NCBI GenBank assembly: GCA_937899715.1
Contig: CALCNX010000097.1
Location: 1 to 10,563 of the forward strand
DNA: 10,563 nt
Direction: 5' to 3'
From: an uncultured bacterium
Lineage (GTDB): Bacteria; Bacteroidota; Ignavibacteria; Kapaibacteriales; UBA4661
Part shown: piece after piece, positions 1 to 5,997 of the stretch
Position numbering within the stretch: position 1 is the stretch's first letter
How the letters are laid out: each line of letters starts with the position of its first letter
Notes under the pieces: model-generated
What the model saw: only the letters and a program-made list of their open reading frames with translations
Databases searched by the model: none
Told to the model about the DNA's origin: nothing
Made by a program: the position numbers and the translations under genes

Positions 1-22
1 TCTTCGCTTCGCTGGACTGCCA

Positions 23-43
23 CCCCTTCACACGGTGAAGGGG
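23..43. repeat. Perfect 9-bp palindrome downstream of the minus-strand operon
   Basis: The arms CCCCTTCAC (23-31) and GTGAAGGGG (35-43) pair perfectly around the 3-nt loop ACG. The palindrome starts 19 bp past the stop codon of the last minus-strand gene, so it could end or stabilise that transcript. On the minus strand it is followed by TGGCAGTCC rather than a run of T, so it is not a textbook intrinsic terminator. The adjoining bases 1-15 contain a short tandem TTCGC/TTCGC pattern that may belong to a larger structure cut by the window edge. A dispersed REP-like intergenic palindrome is an equally good reading. Confidence 0.5.
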
Positions 44-62
44 AATTTCAGAAAGCGTAACT

Positions 63-374
63 TCAGTACGGAATCGTTCTCAAAATATTCCTTTTAAGCG
101 GCTTGCCTTTGCGAATGTGTTTTTTTACCAGCTTTTTCGCCAGTTTTGGTGTCATGCCTTCATACCAAACGCCGTCGGGATAAACCATCACAACGGGACT
201 ATGCTTGCACTCGTGGTTGCAATGCGTCTTGGTGATATGTACGTGCTTGTGCAAGCCCTCTTCCTTGAGTTCATGCTTGAGCGCTGTCAACACCTCATCT
301 GCACCGTTCTTCCGGCAAGAAGAACCCGCGCAGCACAGAATGTGACAAGTAATGTGGTCAGAACGATGAGACAT
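63..374 (-). CDS. Thioredoxin-like [2Fe-2S] ferredoxin domain protein
   Basis: This 103-residue protein resembles the thioredoxin-fold [2Fe-2S] ferredoxins, which are small soluble electron carriers related to the NuoE C-terminal domain. The candidate cluster ligands are Cys15 and Cys20 (CAGSSC, with Cys14 and Cys10 as alternatives) and Cys52 and Cys56 (CNHEC). The last pair is followed by the family-like stretch HSPVVMVYPDGVWYEGMTP. The N-terminal half is rich in histidine (ten by residue 58), and the C-terminus is strongly basic (KLAKKLVKKHIRKGKPLKR). The length fits the family. The ATG lies 2 bp after the stop of the upstream glycoside-hydrolase-like gene and has no Shine-Dalgarno sequence of its own, so translation is probably coupled. 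The redox partner is unknown, and no enzyme gene next to it identifies one. Confidence 0.8.
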   Translation of the reverse strand: MSHRSDHITCHILCCAGSSCRKNGADEVLTALKHELKEEGLHKHVHITKTHCNHECKHSPVVMVYPDGVWYEGMTPKLAKKLVKKHIRKGKPLKRNILRTIPY

Positions 375-376
375 AC

Positions 377-2386
377 TTATTTCTGTATAAATTTTCCGCT
401 TATCTGGCTAGCAAAGCGCCCGCTTTCAAAGGCGGCACGGTAAAAATACGCCCCTGAAGCCGAAATCGGAAGCACAAAATACGCTTCCCCACGAAGCACT
501 TGTAAACGTTGGTTCATAATAGCATTGCCAAGTACATCGTAGATATAAACATCCAGCGCCCCATTGTCTGGAGCGGTAAAGGCGATTTCAACCACGCCAT
601 TTGCTTTATTGGGATGAAGATAGGTCAGTTTAAGTGCGGTGGTATCAATATTCCCCATATTTTGAGATGAAGAATCCGGCAGCAATATGCTCCTGCGAAT
701 GCTTACAAGCCAGTCCTCAGCGATTTGCGGCGGACGCAGTGTTATCGGACTAAGTGAAAATGGCATGAGCGACACGACCGATTCACCGCTTGCCGGAGAA
801 ATCCATCGTACCACAAAATCCCCATCGCCGCGGAGCGCTCCGCAAGAAAGCGTCACAGAACGCAAGCCATCGCCGACGTATGCCACCAAAGCATCACGCG
901 AAGCAAGTACCCCGTAAAATGGCGCAGCCCCACTACTGGAAGTCAGCGTAAGCATTAAGTCCAAGCGTGGAATCATTGTCTCCCACTGCAAATCCGACAG
1001 CAAACGCTTCATAATACCCATTTGCGCCGAGCCTGGCAACGAAAGCGCAGAATCTACGGTAAAGCGTGGTTGAAATCCTGAGCTGGGATTAGTCGCAGAA
1101 TTCCATTGAAAAATACCGTTTGCCCCGTAGGTAATACCGACCAAACCGCCGTGAAAAATACTCATGTATGCTGCCAAACGCACGTCGTAGGGCGTTGCGC
1201 GGCGCTTCCCGCCGACAAGAGCCGCCTCAATATCACTAAAAAATGAGTTCAAAATAAAGTCCTCATACGGAGGCTCAGCATTCAGCACGGGCTTTGCCGG
1301 AGAGCGGTCGTAGCCACGTCGCACCAGTGCTGTTCTATCGTTCGACCACGGCTGATGGGAGGACTGAAGAATATGGAAGTCCAGCCACGAAGCGGTATTG
1401 CTAAAGAAATCATACGAGGCAGTCAGACCTTCGGGATGAATACTCACCAAATGCCGTGCGCCATCGGCATCATGGAGTACCTGCGCAAAGCGCTCCCAAT
1501 ATGCACGGCGTTCCGGCGTGTCGTAACGAGCATCGCCTCCCATCACCCAGACCACGTGATGTGCTGCATACCGCGCACCCAGATATTCTGCGGCAATGAG
1601 CGCTTCTGCTTGTGTAATAGGCTTGCGCACCCACCCTCGTTCGTAGCCTTCCATGCCTCCATTCGCCCACTGCGGCACGAGCGCTACGACCATGCCACGC
1701 GCATTTGCCCACACTACAACGCTGTCAAATTCATCAAAGAAGCGTGGGTTAATGAGGGTTCGGTCGTTGTTGAGATAGAGAAGCGTTCCGTTCCGATTGC
1801 GGCTATCATCGTCCACATATGCGGCATGAGTAATCTGAAGCACCGTAAAACCTTTACGGGCGCGGTCATCGAGAAAATGTAGCACCTCTTCTTTTGTACT
1901 ACGCATAAACATTTCCCATGCCGTATCGCCAAGCCAGAAAAAAGGTGTACCGTCGGCATAGACAAGAGTACGGCGGCTGGGAGCGACTGCGAGAAAACCG
2001 TTTTTCGTGAGAGGATTATCACTTGCCTGCACCGTTGCCACAAATGTTCCCACAATACCATGCAAGCCCTTATTGGTGCTGTCACTCGCCGTGATGCTGT
2101 ATTCCCACACGCCTGCAAGTGTCGGCGCAAAGCGCACAGCGTAAAGACTATCTCCAGCCCAAAAGCCGCTGACAGTCTGGCTTTGTCCGCTTGGACGATG
2201 CGTAAAGGTACATCGAAGGCGTACGCCTACAATCGGGCGGTCATAGATTTTTGACGAGACCAGCCGGAATTCAGTAGGACAATTAACCGTTGCTTGCGTT
2301 GGCAGATTCGGCAGCACTTGCGAGGCAACACGCGACGGAAGGCAAATTGCCAAGAGAATAAAATAAGAGACAAAAAGGAGACGCAT
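377..2386 (-). CDS. Secreted DUF5060/DUF4038 glycoside-hydrolase-like protein with T9SS-type sorting domain
   Basis: This 669-residue exported protein begins with a Sec signal peptide (hydrophobic core about residues 3-17, likely cut near Ala21-Ser22). A beta-rich DUF5060-like domain follows at about 35-120 (GFWAGDSLYAVRFAPTLAGV). The DUF4038 TIM-barrel-like domain spans about 130-460, opening with GTPFFWLGDTAWEMF. That family includes the GH140 apiosidases. WVMGGD (Asp285) and LNAEPPYED (Glu371) sit where the catalytic acid pair is expected; assigning these two residues is inference. Residues about 590-669 (VYIYDVLGNAIMNQ, then GAYFYR and GKFIQK at the end) match a type A type IX secretion sorting domain, so the protein is probably exported across the outer membrane or anchored at the surface. 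The substrate is unknown; a pectin-type or other plant/algal glycan is only a guess. The gene starts 18 bp after maf, and no other carbohydrate-use genes are nearby. Confidence 0.85.
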   Translation of the reverse strand: MRLLFVSYFILLAICLPSRVASQVLPNLPTQATVNCPTEFRLVSSKIYDRPIVGVRLRCTFTHRPSGQSQTVSGFWAGDSLYAVRFAPTLAGVWEYSITASDSTNKGLHGIVGTFVATVQASDNPLTKNGFLAVAPSRRTLVYADGTPFFWLGDTAWEMFMRSTKEEVLHFLDDRARKGFTVLQITHAAYVDDDSRNRNGTLLYLNNDRTLINPRFFDEFDSVVVWANARGMVVALVPQWANGGMEGYERGWVRKPITQAEALIAAEYLGARYAAHHVVWVMGGDARYDTPERRAYWERFAQVLHDADGARHLVSIHPEGLTASYDFFSNTASWLDFHILQSSHQPWSNDRTALVRRGYDRSPAKPVLNAEPPYEDFILNSFFSDIEAALVGGKRRATPYDVRLAAYMSIFHGGLVGITYGANGIFQWNSATNPSSGFQPRFTVDSALSLPGSAQMGIMKRLLSDLQWETMIPRLDLMLTLTSSSGAAPFYGVLASRDALVAYVGDGLRSVTLSCGALRGDGDFVVRWISPASGESVVSLMPFSLSPITLRPPQIAEDWLVSIRRSILLPDSSSQNMGNIDTTALKLTYLHPNKANGVVEIAFTAPDNGALDVYIYDVLGNAIMNQRLQVLRGEAYFVLPISASGAYFYRAAFESGRFASQISGKFIQK

Positions 2387-2404
2387 ATCAAGAACGGATA
2401 GGGT

Positions 2405-3010
2405 TTAACAAAATTCCTGCAACCGTCTGTATAAGAGCGCAAGCGGTAATCCGACGACGTTATTGTAACAGCCGTGAATTCCTTCCACAAAGACCGCTCC
2501 GAAGTCGTCCTGAATACCGTAACTTCCCGCCTTGTCAAGCGGCGAGCCACCGGCGACATAACCACGAATTTCCTCAGTAGAAAGCTGCCGGAAACGAACT
2601 TCCGTTCGGCTCACATCCGTAATGGTATTAACTATTGAGCCATCGGGCGCGCATTCCACCAAAGCAATTCCCGTGAAGACCTCATGCGTTCGATTGCTCA
2701 ACATGGAAAGCATTCTCACGGCATCAGCGGCATCATGGGGTTTGTTCAAAATATAACCATGTAGAACAACGGTTGTATCTGCACCAATGACAATAGCAGA
2801 TTCGCCAAGCGCTTCAGCTACGTGCAGTGCTTTCGATTTTGCCAACGTTTGAACGTACTCCGGCGGTGGGATATGCGTTGGCACTACCTCTTCATCAAAC
2901 GCTGAAACGACGACACGAAAATCCATACCTAACTGCTCCAAAAGTTTTTTTCGGCGCGGAGAGGCAGAAGCCAAGACCAGCGGTGCGTGAAGAGCAAGAA
3001 AATGGTTCAT
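2405..3010 (-). CDS. maf: Maf-family nucleoside triphosphate pyrophosphatase
   Basis: This 201-residue cytoplasmic protein is a complete Maf/HAM1-superfamily enzyme. Such enzymes hydrolyse non-canonical or selected nucleoside triphosphates to the monophosphate and pyrophosphate (house-cleaning). The N-terminal nucleotide-binding motif LASASPRRKKLLEQLG is at about 13-28. GADTTV holds the expected catalytic Asp78, LNKPHD follows at 88-93, and EVFTG at about 110-114. SRTEVRF and PLDKAGSYGIQ (157-167) resemble the YhdE branch (dTTP/UTP-preferring) rather than the YceF m7GTP branch; this sub-assignment is tentative. The second half reads GGSP where many Maf proteins have SGEP, a variant I associate with Bacteroidetes/Chlorobi homologues. 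The gene lies 24 bp downstream of the YfhO gene and 18 bp upstream of the exported hydrolase, so it is probably co-transcribed with both. Confidence 0.93.
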   Translation of the reverse strand: MNHFLALHAPLVLASASPRRKKLLEQLGMDFRVVVSAFDEEVVPTHIPPPEYVQTLAKSKALHVAEALGESAIVIGADTTVVLHGYILNKPHDAADAVRMLSMLSNRTHEVFTGIALVECAPDGSIVNTITDVSRTEVRFRQLSTEEIRGYVAGGSPLDKAGSYGIQDDFGAVFVEGIHGCYNNVVGLPLALLYRRLQEFC

Positions 3011-3034
3011 CGGTTTTGAAAAAGAGCAGATAAT

Positions 3035-5383
3035 TTATGCAATTTTGGGGCGTAATCGGCTTAGGAAAATAAGAGCCGCAAGAGTCAGTACCACAGTCGC
3101 AAGGCTAATCCACGCACCCATGCGGAAAGCAGACGAATCGTAACGCAGCGCTATGGTATGCTTGCCTTTCGGCACAACGATGCCACGGAGACTGTAGTTT
3201 GTGCGCAAAACTTCCGTTTCTTGCCCGTCCAGAGTAGCTTTCCATGCGGGATACCATATTTCGCTGAGTGCCAGAAGTCCATTTTCTGCGGTTTCTACGT
3301 CATAGACGATACGGTTTGCGCCATACTCAGTGCAGTGAACGCGGTGCTGAACAGCAGACGGCATTTGCTTTGGAAGTGGAGCAGAAAGCGGCTTTTCGAC
3401 CAATGCTTGCGTAACAAGATTGACCACACCGGATTTGGCAAGGTCAGCAGATTTATCGGGTGTCGTTTGTACGACATCATAGAGCATTCGTGCACGAGAG
3501 AAGGCGCCTGGACGCTCGCGCAAGAAAGGTTCTCCGCTTGCGCTGTCAATGGCAACAGCATACCGAATATTCAGCAAATCCAGCGTTTGTTCTCCCGTAG
3601 GCGCAAACGGCAGACGACGCTCAATCAAAATCGGCATATAACCTTCAAAAAGCATAACAGGCGTGTATAAACCTTGATTTTGCGACATGAGCATCGCACC
3701 TCGTGTACGGATACTGAGGCGATATAGCGAGTCCTTGGGCATACCGTCTGCTCTCATGCGCTGTGGAATAGCAGCATTGGTACGCTCAAAAGTCTCGGTA
3801 GGATTGACCATGTTTTGATTGAACGTGCCGCCCGTGATAGTTAAATCCACGAATGACAGCAAGGTAAAGCAGATGCCGCCAACAGTCGCAGACAATATTC
3901 CTCGCTGCAATAAAAACACAATGACGCAAGACAACAGAGCAAAAATTAGTGCTGTCAATCCAAATCCTTGAACTAACCCGGCATACGTTTCACCCGCTTC
4001 GGCTGGTGCGGCAATGGCAACTTTAAGTGCAACAAGTATCGGCAAACCGACACCAAGAACTGCGAGACGGCTGATAGTATCTCTATTTTTCCAAAGCGCA
4101 TCAAAACCAATGCCCGCCATCATCGTTAGCCCCAGCACACAATAGACAAGCATACGCGAGGGAATACGAAAACGGTCGAAAAGCGGCAATTTGAACATGA
4201 TTTCAAAGAGAAAACCGTTTGTGCCGAGCGCAAAAAGGATGGCAAAGATAGCAGCAAAGAGCATCAATCCACCCAGATTCTCACGTTCCCGCTTGAGAAG
4301 AGATGAAGCGAAACCGATGATTCCCAGCGTAAGCGCCGGAATACCAACATAAAATGCTGTTTCCCAATAGTAATATCCGCCCCCGGGAAGGTAAAATGGA
4401 ACGGAAAGTGCTTCTGGCGACTGTTGAGCCAGTACAAAACCGAAGAGCTTTGGCACAACCAACGTCAACAACTGCTGCAACTGCATCGCACCCATAGAAG
4501 CCTTTTCGAGGCTAAAGTTATTGCGTTCGGAATACGCCGCAAATTCTTGCGAATGGAAGAGTTGCACCGCAAAGATTCCCGCGCCAATTATTATCGGCAA
4601 TGCCGCTAAAACGCCATAATGCAGAATGTTTGGTGCTGTAGCCGTTTTATCGGTAATATTTGTAATAAATGCCCAGACCGTATAGAAAAAGAGCAGCAAG
4701 ACCAGATACAGTGTCGTCTGCGGGTGTCCCGAAAGCATCATCAGGCCCAATACTACACCTGCCAGAAGCGAAGAATGGAGACGGCTACGGAAGGGTTCGT
4801 TAGAAATGAGCGCCCTGCGGAAGTACATCCATGCAAGCGGAAACCATGCACAATGCTCGACCATCATCGGATGAAACGCATGGCATACCAAGTACGATGA
4901 AAAACCATACGAAACCGCAGAAATGAGCGCTCCGGCATCGCTAACCTTAAAGGAGCGCATAAGCAAGAACATTGAGAACTGTGCCAGTGCGAAGTGCGCA
5001 ATAATCACCATTTCTACCGCGAATGCCGATAATTTGCCGTCATGCACAAAGAGCGCAAGCAGCATATTTGCCGGATAGAAAAAGCCGACTGCTACGTCTG
5101 CCAGAAATGGTGCGCCGGAGAAGGTATAAGGATTCCAAAACGGTAACTCACCTGCATGAAGAAATTTTGCTGCGAATACCTGCGCCGGATAAACGTAATC
5201 GGCAAAATCCTCCCAAAAGTACGCCGAACCAAATATCTGCGCACGAAAGAAAATGAGCGTTGTAGCGAGAAACAGTAGTGCTACTGCCCAGAGCGGCAAG
5301 ATCAAAGGCTGTGCGAGAGCTGCTGCGGAGGCGCTCTTTTTGGCAGTGTTTTTTGAGGCGGGTGATTTGTGCTGTTTTGCCAT
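3035..5383 (-). CDS. YfhO-family polytopic membrane protein (GT-C-like)
   Basis: This protein of 782 residues from ATG is a large integral membrane protein of the YfhO family, related to GT-C glycosyltransferases that use lipid-linked sugars. After a Lys/Ala-rich N-terminus, a first membrane segment lies at about 26-46. An extracytoplasmic loop follows with WED (57-59), comparable to the acidic motif of GT-C enzymes, and FWNPYTFSGAP (82-92), typical of the family. Many hydrophobic segments run to about residue 510. A soluble region then leads to the conserved C-terminal element SEIWYPAWKATLDGQ and a final membrane segment with a basic end (SRLRPKIA). YfhO proteins are linked to sugar modification of envelope polymers; the substrate here is unknown. 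An in-frame TTG at 5387-5389 would add two residues, and I chose the ATG at 5381-5383. Neither has a clear Shine-Dalgarno sequence. It starts 38 bp after the ferredoxin stop. Confidence 0.88.
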   Translation of the reverse strand: MAKQHKSPASKNTAKKSASAAALAQPLILPLWAVALLFLATTLIFFRAQIFGSAYFWEDFADYVYPAQVFAAKFLHAGELPFWNPYTFSGAPFLADVAVGFFYPANMLLALFVHDGKLSAFAVEMVIIAHFALAQFSMFLLMRSFKVSDAGALISAVSYGFSSYLVCHAFHPMMVEHCAWFPLAWMYFRRALISNEPFRSRLHSSLLAGVVLGLMMLSGHPQTTLYLVLLLFFYTVWAFITNITDKTATAPNILHYGVLAALPIIIGAGIFAVQLFHSQEFAAYSERNNFSLEKASMGAMQLQQLLTLVVPKLFGFVLAQQSPEALSVPFYLPGGGYYYWETAFYVGIPALTLGIIGFASSLLKRERENLGGLMLFAAIFAILFALGTNGFLFEIMFKLPLFDRFRIPSRMLVYCVLGLTMMAGIGFDALWKNRDTISRLAVLGVGLPILVALKVAIAAPAEAGETYAGLVQGFGLTALIFALLSCVIVFLLQRGILSATVGGICFTLLSFVDLTITGGTFNQNMVNPTETFERTNAAIPQRMRADGMPKDSLYRLSIRTRGAMLMSQNQGLYTPVMLFEGYMPILIERRLPFAPTGEQTLDLLNIRYAVAIDSASGEPFLRERPGAFSRARMLYDVVQTTPDKSADLAKSGVVNLVTQALVEKPLSAPLPKQMPSAVQHRVHCTEYGANRIVYDVETAENGLLALSEIWYPAWKATLDGQETEVLRTNYSLRGIVVPKGKHTIALRYDSSAFRMGAWISLATVVLTLAALIFLSRLRPKIA

Positions 5384-5421
5384 AAACAAAAGGGAAAATA
5401 TGTCGTTTGCAATACCGAATG

Positions 5422-5769
5422 CTAATTTCGCAAGCGTGTTGTATCAATAGAATTCAAGAACTCTACCTTTGCCAACAATGAATCTCGCGTTTCGACATTT
5501 TCGGGATCAGGCAAGCAGCAGTCCACCGGGCAAACGGCAGCGCACTGCGGCTCGTCGTGGAAGCCAACACACTCAGTGCATTTATCCGGCACAATAAAAT
5601 ACACCTCGTCGGAATAGAACTCGCTTTGGAAGCCACCCGGCGAGGTAGAATCCGAAAATTCTTTATCGCCAAGTTTCCACGTGACGGCAGGCTCGTAAAT
5701 AGCGGTGTTGGGGCATTCCGGTTCGCAAGCGCCACAGTTGATACAATCGGAGGTAATGCGAATTGCCAT
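5422..5769 (-). CDS. 2x[4Fe-4S] dicluster ferredoxin
   Basis: This 115-residue soluble ferredoxin should carry two [4Fe-4S] clusters and shuttle low-potential electrons. The first motif is Cys9-x2-Cys12-x2-Cys15-x3-Cys19-Pro. The second is Cys64-x2-Cys67-x8-Cys76-x3-Cys80-Pro, whose eight-residue spacing is typical of the Chlorobium/Allochromatium-type ferredoxins. By analogy, Cys9, 12, 15 and 80 hold one cluster and Cys64, 67, 76 and 19 the other. Cys84-Cys85 are extra. An insert of about 40 residues separates the motifs, and an acidic tail follows; both are usual in Bacteroidetes homologues. This is the first gene of the minus-strand cluster and, unlike most genes here, has a good Shine-Dalgarno sequence, suggesting strong translation. 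Confidence 0.93.
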   Translation of the reverse strand: MAIRITSDCINCGACEPECPNTAIYEPAVTWKLGDKEFSDSTSPGGFQSEFYSDEVYFIVPDKCTECVGFHDEPQCAAVCPVDCCLPDPENVETRDSLLAKVEFLNSIDTTRLRN

Positions 5770-5776
5770 ACAGGTA

Positions 5777-5780
5777 TCCT
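5777..5780 (-). promoter_or_regulatory. Shine-Dalgarno sequence of the ferredoxin gene
   Basis: On the minus strand AGGA (within AAAAGGAT) lies 7 nt before the ferredoxin ATG, an ideal spacing. It supports the start MAIRIT and stands out because most other minus-strand starts here lack such a site. Confidence 0.6.
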
Positions 5781-5834
5781 TTTAGCTAAGTATTGATGCG
5801 GTTAGTATTCAAGTGTACGTCAGCACATAATTGC

Positions 5835-5865
5835 CGAATCTACGATTTAGAGCGCACTTGAACAA
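5835..5865 (-). promoter_or_regulatory. Possible promoter of the ferredoxin operon
   Basis: On the minus strand a TTG (5863-5865) is followed after 20 nt by TAGATTCG (5835-5842). This is one mismatch from the Bacteroidetes primary sigma factor -7 box TAnnTTTG, with spacing near the usual value. It lies 65 bp before the ferredoxin start and downstream of the gyrA terminator, where a promoter for the five-gene cluster is expected. Such short motifs arise by chance, so support is weak. Confidence 0.3.
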
Positions 5866-5903
5866 CAAGAAATTTTCTGATTGAGTGAGGTAACTTTTTG
5901 TGC

Positions 5904-5937
5904 AAAAAAGCCGGATGAAGCCTTCTTCATCCGGCTT
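5904..5937 (-). terminator. Intrinsic terminator of gyrA
   Basis: The arms AAGCCGGATGAAG (5908-5920) and CTTCATCCGGCTT (5925-5937) form a perfect 13-bp stem with a 4-nt loop. Read on the minus strand, the stem ends in CTT and continues into TTTT (complement of the A-run at 5904-5909), then GC. It begins 60 bp past the gyrA stop codon. There is no T-run on the plus-strand side, so it acts on leftward transcription. It separates gyrA from the ferredoxin operon. Confidence 0.92.
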
Positions 5938-5997
5938 ACAAGACTTGAACGAAGCCTTATCTACAAGATAGAATATCGACAAATTCATTTCAGTCTT

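Noticed and set aside
5908..5937. The hairpin as a bidirectional terminator or mobile-element end
   Set aside because: The T-run is present only on the minus-strand side, and no matching copy was noticed elsewhere in the window, so a gyrA terminator explains it.
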